Positions 32,261 to 42,365 of a stretch of 64,000 bases of DNA are shown here, in pieces. This stretch comes from Mantamonas sphyraenae. Lineage: Eukaryota; CRuMs; Mantamonadidae. The notes under the pieces are model-generated. The model searched no databases, was not told the DNA's origin, and worked only from the letters and a program-made list of their open reading frames with translations. Numbering within the stretch: the first letter of the stretch is position 1; each line of letters opens with the position of its first letter. The stretch is from positions 248,001 through 312,000 of the forward strand of contig JAPMXV010000057.1 of NCBI GenBank assembly GCA_026936335.1, read 5' to 3'. The translations under genes and the position numbers were made by a program.

Positions 32261-33722
32261 ATGGAAGACGCAGCACAGTATCTGAGCGAGAGCGGAACCA
32301 TCCGAGTTCTGGAGGTAAGGATGCACAGGAAACACAGGTGGGATGTCGGAGAACACACAGAAGAGACTGACACCGTGTGGTTGGCTCGTTCTCAGTTTCT
32401 GCTCGCGGCGGTGACGCTGCACCAGCCTGAGGAGCCGCGGGTGTTTATGAAGAACCTGCTGCACCAAGTCAAGTCGCAAGGAGGCACGGATCAGGATCTG
32501 ATGGTGCTTCTGGGCGAGTGGGCTCCGTTGCCCGAGGCTGAACGCTACGTGGCGCCGGCGAGGCAGCCTGCAGCGAAGCAGAGCAGCATCGAGGATAACA
32601 AGAAGCCCGCGCGGACATCGCAGAGCTCATCCAAGGCTGAGACTGCTGCTCCTGCGAGCAAAGGTAGGGAGAGAGGCCGAAAGGGCCAAAGGGGGGGTGC
32701 CAACGATTTATTTCCTTTGGCCGTGACAAAAGCGCACGCAGGGCAGGGCAGGAACGGAAGCTGACACGTGCAACGGGTACGGTGGTGACATGTGGTGACA
32801 TGTGTGTCCAGTGGATACGAAGAAGAAGCAGAGCGGGGCAGAGGCTTCCTCGTCAGGGGTGGCCAAAGGCAGAGAGCCGCAAAAGGCCGTTGCGACGGGG
32901 AAGCCCACGGGAAGGACCAGCGGCAACGCTGGGGTGGAGACGAAGCAAGCAGAGCGGGACGAGCAATCTGACTCTGAATCGGATGAAGGTGCCAGCGACG
33001 GTGAGTCGGTCGCGAGCAGCGAAGGAGAGTCGGAGGAAGAAGAGGCAGGAGAGCAAGCCGTGGTGGCGTCTGGCAAGCAGGCGGCGGTGAGCCACGGCGT
33101 GCCGCGCCTGGACTTGTCGACGCTGCAGAGTGGCACTGGGACGCTCAAGACACCCAAGACACTGAGTGGCCGACGAGACCCAGCGGAAGAGGCGGCAGAG
33201 CCGGATAGCGGCCGTCGCTTCGAGTCGCCCAAGGATCTGGATGCGGAGCTGCTGGTAAAGTACGAACCTCGCACGCCACGCGCGGCGCCAGGCGAGGAGG
33301 TTCCGCAAACGATGGAGGAGGCACAGCTGGTGGACGACCTGGAAGAGGAGGTGCACCCTGGCGTGAGCATGAAGGCAGAGGTGCCCGATCCGGAGCCTCC
33401 GCTTCGCTTTGCGCCGACTGGCAGCCCCAAGCGATCGCCTCGTGTGGGCGGCGGGGCTCTGTCGTCGCCCAAGCATGGAGCTTTCTCCGGTTTGGACGAG
33501 GAGAGTGGGCAGGGACAGCAGCAGGCGAGTGGACCTGAACAAGGATTTGGCCGCAAGCTGGTATACGAAGTGTATGCTGAGGACGAGCACGTGCAGGAGC
33601 TGATGCAGGAGCTCAACCCCAAGGCTGAAGAGTTGCGCGCTGTGCATAACCCTGAGATGGTGTACGGCGACGAACTCGGTCTCGAGAACGAGGTGATGGT
33701 GCCGCGCATGCGTGGTGTGTGA
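32261..33722 (+). CDS. RIIa/Dpy-30-type docking domain protein
   Basis: Exons 32261..32314, 32396..32663 and 32812..33722 give 410 residues. Joining exons 1 and 2 gives a helix-loop-helix (QYLSESGTIRVLE/FLLAAVTLHQPEEPRVFMKN). The pattern YLxxxxIxxxLxxLLxxxxxxxPExPxxF is that of RIIa/Dpy-30 dimerisation-docking domains of PKA regulatory subunits and many axonemal proteins. The other 340 residues are disordered: Ser/Glu/Asp-rich, then a more conserved-looking C terminus (KLVYEVYAEDEHVQELMQEL). I do not recognise the full protein. Expected to form a dimer that binds an amphipathic helix of an AKAP-like partner, perhaps in a radial spoke or sheath. It is followed in tandem by the UBL-BTB gene. 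Confidence 0.55.
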
Positions 33723-33852
33723 AGAGAGGGCTGAAGATGGACGAGAGACAAAGAGCAATGCAGAGGGTGTTTGCAGGTTGTGGTGGTGGTTGTGCAGGGG
33801 GTGTGGGGTGGGAAGGGAGGACTTGGGTCGCGTTTGCGGAAGCACGCAAACC

Positions 33853-36624
33853 ATGTCTTCCGTTTTCAACGTGCGAGTGCACACCCTCACGGGAAACACC
33901 GCAGAAATTGTGGTGGAGACGTCAGACACGGTGCGCATGCTGAAGGAGCGGATCCAGGACGTGGAAGGCGTGGATCCAGACACCATGATTCTGCTGAGGG
34001 AAGGCAAGCGGCTGTTGGACACGCGAACCATGGGTGACTACGACATGAAGGAGGGCTCTGAAGTGAGCATGGCACTGGGACTGCTGCAAGCCGTGAACAT
34101 CCTTGTGGCGCTCAGAGGAGCCAGAGGAGAAAAGAAAGGACTGCTGCCGCTGGAAGTCAAGAAAGCGAACACGGTGGCAGAGGTGAAGAAGCGTGTGGCG
34201 GAGCACGACAGTGCGTTCAGCAAGAGCACGCTGGCCAAGAGCGGGGTCGTCCTGGAGGACAAGACAACGCTGAGTGAGGCAAAGGTGCAGGACGGCGACG
34301 TCTTTCTGTGCACGGCCATTGCAGACGATGAGCAAGGGAAGGAGGAGCAAGGGAAGGAGACAGACGAGGATGAAGGCGCGTCTGTGGAGATTGTTGAGTG
34401 AGTGGAGGCGGTGGAACCAAGACAAACACAGGACAATGAACTCGGGAGGCCTGGACACGTGGGTTTTGGAGCATGGGAGGGGTGGCAGAGTAGTGGAGCA
34501 CATAGGGAAAGCACTGTTGTGGTTGTGCGACCTGTGGGTGTGTGAAGCGCGTGAGGCAAAGACTGACAGCGAAGGGCGTGCTGTGGTGGTCGGATTCCGG
34601 GCGGATTCCTGTGCAGGGTGCTGGCGCAGTTTGAGGTGGAGCCAGCGCTGGCCTCGATGGTGTTTGAGGAGTGTGGAGGCGACGTGGCGAAAACGGTGGC
34701 AGCGTTGGAGGAGATGGGGATGATCAAGGTGGACGTGGGTGAGCAGGACGAACAAGAGACGACCGTGTTGTTTGAGAGCCATGGGAACAGCAGCCACTCG
34801 ACGGATCAGAGCGGACACAGCACGGGCAACAGCACAAGCAGCGGGGCCAACGCGTGGGTGCAAGAAGCAGTGGAGGGCACGTTGGGGCAATCGCAGGTGC
34901 CTGGAAGCATGCTGAATGCGCTTGCGAGCCTGTTGGACAGGCCAGACGGAGACGTGCGTGTTCTTTGCGCTGAAGACGCGGAATTCGCGGCACATAGTGT
35001 GATCATGGCAGCTCGGTGTCCGTTTGTGGCGCGTGCCCTGGGCTGTCCGCTGCTGATGGATAAGCAGGCGGAGCTGGAGAGTGTGGAGGAGTGCACTCTG
35101 GTGAGGTGGGAGAGCAGCGGCGGCGAGGGCCTGGAAAGCACCACACACACACTCAACATGACCAGAACCCCGGGCGTTGTCGTGCGTCACTGCCTGGAAT
35201 TTCTGTACACAGGAGTGGTGGCGCAGGCGGTGGCGGTGAAGGATGCACCCGAGCTGTACGACGTGGCGAGCCAACTTGGGCTGCGGGTGCTTGCCGACCT
35301 GGCGGAGGAACTCATCGCCAACGGATCGGCCGTGGATGGGAACGAATCGCGTGGAGCAGGAGGGGTCGATTCACAGAGTGTGGAGGAGCAGGGTGTGTCG
35401 GACAAGCAGCTGGAGGCCCTTGTACAGCAACAGCAGGGCCAGAAACACGACGCCTCGTTGTCCAGCGACTACGGCGCCCTTCTGCTTCACCAGGAGAGCG
35501 ACAAGGTGTTGAGTGACGTGGATTTGGTGCTCCATGGCGGACAGGAGCGCATCCACGTGCATCGGTTGATGCTTTCGTTGGCGTCGCCGTACTTTGAGGC
35601 GATGTTTGAGGGCGAGTTTGCCGAAAGCAGCGCACGCGAGGTGCAGGTGCCTGACATCGACAAGGAGACGATGATGGTTGTGTTGAGCTATGTATACGGC
35701 GAAGGGGCTGTGTATGTGGTGCCCGACATGGCCATGGAGGTGTTCCGTGCAGCCAACCTGCTCATGTTGGAAGAGCTACAGCGCAGGGCAGAAGACGTGC
35801 TCATTGCAGCATTCGACGTGGACAACGTGTCGCTGATCCTGCAGCATGCCTTTGAATCGTCGGTGAGGCTGAAGGAGGCGTGTCTGGAGTACATGTTCCG
35901 ACGGTTTGACGACGTGGTCCTGCGTGAGTCGTTCCTGGAACTGGAGCAAGAGATGAAGGACGAGCTGCTGGCCATGCACAGCGACTTTAAGGAGACGTCG
36001 TTCAACCGCATTGTGGGCAGTGTGAACGAGTCGGACCGGCTGAACATCTCGTCGAGCATCAAGGCAGAAGTGGAAGCGTTTCTGCACACAAACATGAGCA
36101 ACATGCAGCTGGGGGACCAGGAAGGCACCACCACAACTGGACTGGGGCCTGTGGAGTACACCGTGAGCGACATCGTGCTTGACGACGCCGAGTTTGACGA
36201 CGTGGCTGTGGACTTTCCGGACGGGCGGCTTGTGGTCAGCGTGGTAAACATGCGGCTGGAGATGAAGCAGGCCGAGTGGCGGTACAAGCAAAACAGGTTC
36301 CCGTTTGCCAAGGACCAGGGCACGTGCAACTGCGTGTTGTCGTCCATTGGCATTGTGTTTGTGTTTGTGATCCAAGCAAGCACAAGCGGCCACCCTGCAC
36401 TCAGGATGACCAGCGTGATGGTGACCATCGGCGACATGAAGTTGCGCACCACAGGCTCGCTCTCGTGGATCTACAACTCGCTGAGCAGCCTGTTCAACAC
36501 GAAAATCAAAGAAGGGATCGAAGCGGAGTTGCAACAGCGGCTGGAGCTCAGTGTGCACTCGCTCACAGACACGATCAACATGTTGGGCAGTCATTTGTTG
36601 ACACCGAGCTTGGCGTTTGAGTGA
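33853..36624 (+). CDS. UBL-UBL-BTB-BTB-TULIP fusion protein
   Basis: Exons 33853..34397 and 34617..36624 give 850 residues. The intron has a GTGAGT donor and GTGCAG acceptor and restores ...EIVE/VLAQFEVEP. Domains: two ubiquitin-like folds (about residues 4-77 and 82-160); a UBA-like helix pair (ALASMVFEECGGDVAKTVAA, about 185-215); a first BTB/POZ (about 290-410, GDVRVLCAEDAEFAAHSVIM); and a second BTB with BACK-like helices (about 475-640, SDVDLVLHGGQERIHVHRLM). The C-terminal 200 residues resemble the BPI/LBP (TULIP) lipid-binding fold (AEWRYKQNRFPFAKDQGTCN ... GSLSWIYNSLSSLF). BTB proteins usually recruit Cul3, and TULIP domains bind lipids. A membrane-linked ubiquitin adaptor is a reasonable guess. 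If the intron is not used, the first part is a 182-residue two-UBL protein. Confidence 0.7.
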
Positions 36625-36686
36625 AGTTGAGGGGGGGGGGGGGACACATGATGCGTGGGGCGAGACACTTAAATTGAAACCAAGAA

Positions 36687-39335
36687 ATGCGACGCATCGT
36701 TCTGGCAACGTTGAGTTGTGTTGTGTTGCTGGCCAGTGCGACGATGGTGGTGGACACGCAAGTGTCGCTGGAGGGAGCCACGCACAAGCGGGCGGTGACG
36801 GCGTCGTCGTTTCGAGCCGAATCGGTAGGGTACTGGAGCACGCAGGAGCGACGCGTGCTGGGTTCGCGCACGTCGGCGGACGTGACGGAGTACATGCGCA
36901 GCAACCGGTACCACGACAAGCAGCCGGGCACATGGGAGGTGCACAGCGAACAAGCGCACAAGTTGCAGCCGGTGAGCTTTGCGGTGATGCTGAAGCAGCG
37001 TAACCTGGAGGCGTTGGAGTCGAGGCTGCTGGAGGTGAGCGACCCCGAGCACGAGCACTACGGAAAGTACATGACCATTGAAGAGATCGACCGCATGGTG
37101 GCGCCCGAGGAAAAGGCATTCCAGGTGGTGGGTGACTGGCTGCTGGCACACGGCGTGGGCTCGGGCCAGGTGCACCGTTTGGGAGACCATTTCCAGGTGA
37201 CGGCCAACGTGGAAATTGTGGAAAAGCTCTTTGCCACGCGCATGGCCCTGTTCCGTCACGACCGCACACAGGCAGTTGTGGCACGAGTGGCCGACTCGTT
37301 CTCTGTGCCCCACGAGGTGCACGAGCATATCCACATGGTGGCGGGCCTGTCCGAGCTCTTCCTGGACAATGGGCGCCAAGCCGTGGCCACGTCGTACGAC
37401 ATGGGCGCAGTGGACGGAGGGGCCGGCGAGCAGGCGTACGGCATTGGCGAACAGCCGAATCCGCGCACGTCGCCGTTCCAGTCGCTGTACCACCAGGTGG
37501 CACAAAAGACGGGAGCGTTTGCGCATCTGGCGGGAGGGCACTTGGAGCGCGTGCTTTTTGGAGCTGTGGACGACTCGGACGAGGCCACGCCGACACACAC
37601 ACCGACGCCGACGCCCATCCCGGAGTTTTCGGACACAGGGGTGCAGCAGATTGTGACGCCGACCATCCTGCGGGACTACTACGGTCTGCCGCGCACGGAA
37701 AAGAACGAGTCGCCGGAGAACCTGCAGGGCCTGGGCGCCTTTATGGACATCTTCCGCTCCAAGGCGCTGTGCATGTTCCAGTCCACGTTTGAAAACCGTA
37801 GCCGTGCTGCGGAGAAGGTGACGATGGAAGGACCTGCAGTGGCGGCGGGCGAGTACGAAAGCGACCTGGACGTGCAGTACATGACGGCGATTGGCAAGGG
37901 GGTGCCCACCAAGTTCACCAACCACCTGGCGGGCTATTGGGTGCTGCAATATGCGCTTCAGACGTTCTTGGACGAGAAATCGCCGTTTGTGCACTCGCTG
38001 AGCTACGGTTATCCGGAGTTGTGGACGTGTGTGTCGGGCAGGGCGGAGTGTGCTGCGTTGGGATACGACGCCAGAGCGTACGTGGACCGGTTCAACGTGG
38101 AGATGAAGAAGCTGGGTCTGCGCGGCCGCACGTTCTTTGTGGCCAGCGGCGACGACGGAGCGCCCGGCTTTGGCAACTGCCAAATGGACGCAACGCGGCT
38201 GCCGTGTCCGCTGGGCAACGGACAGTGTTTGTGCCATGGCGTGCGTGTGGATGACGTCAGCAAGAACGCACACTGCGTGTTGCCCACGGGCTTCTTCAAC
38301 GAATCGTGTGGGCTGGTGAAGAACACAACCAGCGACTGCTACCACGCGTTGAAGGAGTTTTCGGACCGCCTGCAGAACCATACGCTGAACAACGACGCCA
38401 ACGGAGCGGCGTGTGCAGGCAACGTGCAGTGGCATGAGGCGTACAGCAACTGCACGTGCAGTGTGCTGAAGCCGGTCACCGTAGGCTCCTGCACCGTGCG
38501 AGGCCACGACTACGACGCGTCGTTTGGACCCCCCACGTTGGCTGTGTTCCCGGGCTCGTCGCCGTGGGTGACCAGTGTGGGAGCGACGTCCTTTATGGGC
38601 GACACCCCTTGCGGATCGGGGTCACTCAAGTTTGGGGAGCAGGCGGCCAGCATTGCGACGGGCAGCGGCTTCACGACCGGAGGAGGGTTCAGTCAGTTCC
38701 AGGATGCGCCCGATTATCAGAAGGGGGCAGTGAGCGCGTACTTCCAGACGACAGGCATGGCCAAGGCCGCATGGTTTGACGCCACGAAGCGCGGGTACCC
38801 GGACATTTCGCTGAACGGGCGCAACTTTCTGGTGGTGTCGTCCAAGGGCAAGGAGCGCACCAAGTGCTGCTCGGTGCTGATGGTGGACGGCACGAGTGCG
38901 TCGACGCCGTCGCTGGCTGGCATGTTTTCGCTGATCAACGGCAAGCTGCTGGCGCAGAAGAAGCCAACAGTGGGGTTCCTGAATCCCGCGCTGTACAAAA
39001 TGGACAGCAAGGTGTTCAACGACGTCACCAGTGGCGACAACAAGTGCACCAAGTTCTACTGCTGCAAGGAGGGGTTCTCAGCGGCCAAGGGCTGGGATCC
39101 GGTGACTGGTCTGGGCACACCCAAGTACCAAGAGTTGCTGAAGCACTTTGGTCTGACAAACACGCCGTCGCATCCGGACGTGCCGGATCTGGTGTTCTGG
39201 ATTGTCATTGGCTGCCTGTCCGTGTTCTGCGCAGGAGTTAGCGGCGCATTGTTTGTCACCTGCCAGCGCCTGGAGAGTGCCAAGAAGGGTGGCAGTTACA
39301 GCATGGTTGGAGTGGGCAACGACAGTGGGTTTTGA
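36687..39335 (+). CDS. Sedolisin (S53) peptidase, TPP1-like, with C-terminal membrane anchor
   Basis: Single exon, 882 residues. A signal peptide (IVLATLSCVVLLASATM) precedes a pro-kumamolisin propeptide (about residues 85-245: LKQRNLEALESRLLEVSDPE ... YMTIEEIDRMVAP). The catalytic Glu and Asp lie in YESDLDVQY (ExxxD), the oxyanion Asp in VASGDDGAPGFG, and the nucleophile Ser in DGTSASTP. The peptidase domain carries a Cys-rich insertion (38200-38500) not typical of TPP1. After the catalytic domain come a TM helix (VFWIVIGCLSVFCAGVSGAL) and a short cytosolic tail with SYSMVG. Predicted acid-activated endo- or tripeptidyl peptidase of lysosome/phagosome or cell surface, type I membrane protein. 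An unusual G13 run lies just upstream. Confidence 0.88.
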   Translation: MRRIVLATLSCVVLLASATMVVDTQVSLEGATHKRAVTASSFRAESVGYWSTQERRVLGSRTSADVTEYMRSNRYHDKQPGTWEVHSEQAHKLQPVSFAVMLKQRNLEALESRLLEVSDPEHEHYGKYMTIEEIDRMVAPEEKAFQVVGDWLLAHGVGSGQVHRLGDHFQVTANVEIVEKLFATRMALFRHDRTQAVVARVADSFSVPHEVHEHIHMVAGLSELFLDNGRQAVATSYDMGAVDGGAGEQAYGIGEQPNPRTSPFQSLYHQVAQKTGAFAHLAGGHLERVLFGAVDDSDEATPTHTPTPTPIPEFSDTGVQQIVTPTILRDYYGLPRTEKNESPENLQGLGAFMDIFRSKALCMFQSTFENRSRAAEKVTMEGPAVAAGEYESDLDVQYMTAIGKGVPTKFTNHLAGYWVLQYALQTFLDEKSPFVHSLSYGYPELWTCVSGRAECAALGYDARAYVDRFNVEMKKLGLRGRTFFVASGDDGAPGFGNCQMDATRLPCPLGNGQCLCHGVRVDDVSKNAHCVLPTGFFNESCGLVKNTTSDCYHALKEFSDRLQNHTLNNDANGAACAGNVQWHEAYSNCTCSVLKPVTVGSCTVRGHDYDASFGPPTLAVFPGSSPWVTSVGATSFMGDTPCGSGSLKFGEQAASIATGSGFTTGGGFSQFQDAPDYQKGAVSAYFQTTGMAKAAWFDATKRGYPDISLNGRNFLVVSSKGKERTKCCSVLMVDGTSASTPSLAGMFSLINGKLLAQKKPTVGFLNPALYKMDSKVFNDVTSGDNKCTKFYCCKEGFSAAKGWDPVTGLGTPKYQELLKHFGLTNTPSHPDVPDLVFWIVIGCLSVFCAGVSGALFVTCQRLESAKKGGSYSMVGVGNDSGF

Positions 39336-39371
39336 TTGATTGTGGTGTGCGTCAGTGCGGAGGACTCAGGG

Positions 39372-40151
39372 TCAACTTTCGTTTGGTTGTGTGTCGTCGT
39401 CGTTTGGTTGTGTGTCGTCTTGTGTGGTGGGTGGGGATGTGGATTCGTCTTTGGCGGATGTGGCTGGCGACGGTGTGGCCTCGCTACCGGTCGTCTGCGA
39501 GGGAGTGGAGGAAGAGGAGGACTTGTTTGCAGCTCGCAAGTTTGCTTGCATGGTGCTGAGCTGCTCGGCCAGCCAATCATCCATCTCATTGCGACGGGAG
39601 GCAAATTCCGCGTCCAGTGCCTGCTGCTTGACCTTGTTGGACTCGCGCTGCTGGTTGACGGAGGCGGCGCGGATCTGCTCTGCGGCCCCGGCCTGGTGGA
39701 TGATGCTGGTTGCCTGGGAGAGGGTGCGGTCGACTGCATAGTAACAGGCACAAGGAGCGAGGGACACCACGTGGCTAGTGTGAGGGTGGCTGAGTGTGTG
39801 ACGAGGACGGGTGGAAGAAAGGCGGAGGGAGCGGGACGCACAGGATTGGTTGAGCTCGGCCACACTTGTATCGAGGGCGGTCCGCACGTCGTCGCTAATC
39901 ATCTCGTCGACCTCTTTCAATAATTCATGTGCCAAGCCAACAAACTTGGACTCTCTGCTGCGTCGTTTGGCCTGCGGGAGGGGCAGAGGGGCGGCGTGTG
40001 GGGTGAGCTCGACGCGTGGCCGGCTGGGACGGGGGAGGCTGGGAGGGATGCGGACCTCAAACTCGCGGTAAAAGTAAGCGGATTGAGCCTGTGCAAAGGA
40101 GTCCTTGATGAGGACGTGGCCACAGATCTTGTCCAAGTCCTGTGCACTCAT
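39372..40151 (-). CDS. BLOC1S5: BLOC-1 subunit 5 (muted) homolog
   Basis: Exons 40056..40151, 39842..39971 and 39372..39733 give 195 residues (human protein 187). The diagnostic block YFYREFEAKRRSRESKFVGL, created by the first splice, matches the YFVKEFEEKRGLRE region of BLOC1S5. It is followed by long amphipathic helices (TLSQATSIIHQAGAAEQ; a basic N/Q/R-rich stretch). The C-terminal 45 residues are a Ser/Thr/Asp/Gln low-complexity tail. BLOC-1 is a cytosolic octameric coiled-coil complex that sorts cargo to lysosome-related organelles. Both introns keep the frame open if retained, so splicing is judged from conservation. Its ATG is only 47 bp from that of the divergent VPS9 gene, also an endosomal factor. 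Confidence 0.72.
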   Translation of the reverse strand: MSAQDLDKICGHVLIKDSFAQAQSAYFYREFEVRIPPSLPRPSRPRVELTPHAAPLPLPQAKRRSRESKFVGLAHELLKEVDEMISDDVRTALDTSVAELNQSCASRSLRLSSTRPRHTLSHPHTSHVVSLAPCACYYAVDRTLSQATSIIHQAGAAEQIRAASVNQQRESNKVKQQALDAEFASRRNEMDDWLAEQLSTMQANLRAANKSSSSSTPSQTTGSEATPSPATSAKDESTSPPTTQDDTQPNDDDTQPNES

Positions 40152-40198
40152 TTGGCTGGGTGGCCCCGCGCGCCGAGCAGGCAAGACAAAAAGCACCC
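40152..40198. promoter_or_regulatory. 47-bp divergent spacer, BLOC1S5 / VPS9D1-like
   Basis: Very short head-to-head spacer (GC-rich, no TATA) between two genes with predicted endolysosomal roles; a shared bidirectional promoter is likely. Confidence 0.4.
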
Positions 40199-42315
40199 AT
40201 GAGCGGCATCAAAGGCCTGCTTCAGGCAGCACTGGAAGCAGACGAGGCGGAAGAGTACGGACGTGCGTACGAAGAGTACCTGGTGCTTGTACAGGGGGCG
40301 GTGCTGGAGCTGGGCAAGTTGAAAGGCAACTTGGAACGGGGCGACGACCATGGCCGGGTGAAGCAGCTGCTCAAGGTGATGGAACGCAGCTGCGAGCGCA
40401 TCGAATTTGCGAGCAACCAAATGGTGGCCGGTGCGGGCGACAACTCGCCTTCGAAGCGCAACCAGGCAGCAGTGGATTTCGTGCTTGGCGGAGATCAAGA
40501 CGGGAGCGATCGGAATAGCAGCAGCAGCAGCAGCAGTGGCGACACGGGCTCAACCAAAGCCATGCAAGGCGGCCCAGCGGGTGGCGAAGTGTACAGGTGG
40601 GTTGAGACGTGTGCAGGACAGTGTTCCCACGGGGTGAAACTGACAAGCTTAGGGCATGAACCAGGCTGACGGCACGCGAGCGGGAGTTGATGACACGGAT
40701 CCCAGCCCCGCCGCGGGAACCCAAAGTATTTGCAACGCTGACGGCGGTGGAACAAGAGCAGGTGCGGCTGCCCATGCTCAAGGCCCAGCGGACAAACTGC
40801 CGCTTGCTTGAGCAGTTCGAGAGACGCAGTGCGGGATACAAGAGCGATAGAGCACGTGCAGACGCGGAGCTGGCAATGCAGAGGCGCTTTGTGGAAAACT
40901 ACAACGTGGCGAGGGTGACGCAGAAGCGGCTTGTGGACGAGTTTGTGTCGAATCGAAGCAGCAGCAGCAGCAGCAGCGGAGGCGGAGGACAGCAGCAGGG
41001 TGGGAAGAAGGAGCAGCCAGAGAGTGGTTCGTCCACCGAGGTTTCCGGTGGCCTGCATAAGCATCCGCGATTTTGGTTCAAAGCGGAGGCGGTGGAGGAC
41101 AAGGGCGAGGTGGAGTCGCCGCCGCTGGACGCAAAGGAAGAGCAGGTGGAGAGTGAGAAGGCAGGGGACGACGCGCTGGTGTTTGACCTCGTGTGGCTGG
41201 AAGAGGCAGTGAAGAATCCAGAGCCGGGAGATTTGGAGGTGCTGCACGAACAGATTGCACTGTTGTTGACGGATGCGCGAGCAGCATCGAGCAGGAAACT
41301 GCGCGACTTTGTGGCCAAGTGCCGCAACGATTTCACAGTGGATGGAAGCATGAGCACACGTGCCGTGGAACAGCTGACGCCGTCGCGGAGCATCAACTCG
41401 CGTGAGCACACGTACGCTGAGGTCGTGGGAGCAGTTCGCGATTTTACGGAGCAATGTTCAGGGTGCATCGTCAGTGCAGTGCCGCTGATCACCAATTTGG
41501 AGTGTGGAGTGGAGCAGTGTGAGCTGAGTGTGCAGTGCTACCTCCTGGAGCGGACCGAGGTGTACGACATCCTGCTTGCTTTTGCCAACGTGGCGTACGC
41601 TGCGGAGAACGCAGAGTATGAGGAGGCAGTGCGTGCGCTGAAACACAGGAAGCACGGCCTGTCCATGGCCAAGTTTGGGATTCCGGAGCGGTTTTGGTTG
41701 CTGCCGGAACTGGACGAAGAGGCGTTGCAAGCGCAGGCTGACAAAGAGGAGCTGTTCTACGGACAGCAGCACGGGATGAGTAACAGTCACAGCAAGGTGG
41801 AAGGGGCGGGCCGGGGCAAGTTGAGCGACCTGCTGAACAGGAAGCGGAACGGGCTTGGGTACGAGGAGATCGGCGAGCAAAAGTACATCGCGATGGAGGC
41901 GCTGGAGACGGAGCTGGAAGAGCTAATGCGCGAAGAGGCAGCGAAGAAGGGCACGACAGAGATGGGCACGAGTGCACACCCGTACACGTTGGTACAGCAG
42001 GCACTGAGGGAAATTGGGTCATGTCGAACGATGCTGGGCAAGGTTGAGATCTTGACGGAAAGCCTGCGCATCGTGCAAGCGGCCGTTGTGACGTGGTATG
42101 GTGGTGAAGAGGTGTACGTGGGTGCTGACGATCTGCTGACGATCATGGCGTACTGTGTGGCGGCGTCGGGGCTGGCCAACGTGCACTCGGAGGCAAATGT
42201 GGTTTCGGATCTGCTGACTGATGTGCTCATGATGGGGCAGGAGGGGTACGCAGTGGCCACATTGATCACGTCTCTCCATGTTGTGACAACAATTGCGCAA
42301 GAGGGGGATGATTGA
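40199..42315 (+). CDS. VPS9-domain protein (VPS9D1-like, Rab5-type GEF)
   Basis: Exons 40199..40596 and 40665..42315 give 682 residues. The N-terminal 75 residues are a MIT-like three-helix bundle (MSGIKGLLQAALEADEAEEY). Next come a Ser-rich linker and a helical region, and the C terminus (about 520-670) is a VPS9 domain with helices ending ...GADDLLTIMAYCVAASGLAN, then VLMMGQEGYAVATLITSLHV. The 'GADDLL...Y' and 'GEEGY'-type signatures are those of Rab5-family GEFs. The N-terminal MIT plus C-terminal VPS9 layout is that of VPS9D1. Expected to act on early endosomes. Several Ser/Gly runs arise from AGC repeats. The stop lies 39 bp from the convergent repeat gene A. Confidence 0.75.
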
Positions 42316-42323
42316 GTGGCGGG

Positions 42324-42365
42324 AGGATGGCACACGATGTGTTTATGAAACGCTTTACATCATGT
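42324..42365 (-). repeat. Conserved 3' flank of repeat genes (copy A)
   Basis: About 42 bp ending the gene (plus strand AGGATGGCACACGATG...CTTTACATCATG) is shared with the 3' ends of gene B (44355-44396) and gene C (58676-58717). The duplicated block therefore includes the 3' UTR. Here it begins only 9 bp after the VPS9 gene's stop. Confidence 0.75.

Noticed and set aside
33853-34401. Stand-alone 182-residue two-UBL gene ending at 34401
   Set aside because: The stop lies within a GTGAGT donor. Splicing to 34617 keeps frame and supplies a start for the BTB part. Kept as an alternative only.
36627-36641. G-run before the S53 gene as a regulatory quadruplex
   Set aside because: A single homopolymer without separated G tracts; it may also be mis-sized by sequencing.
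36669-38507. 612-codon minus-strand frame over the S53 peptidase
   Set aside because: His/Val/Arg-rich shadow of a well-supported peptidase.
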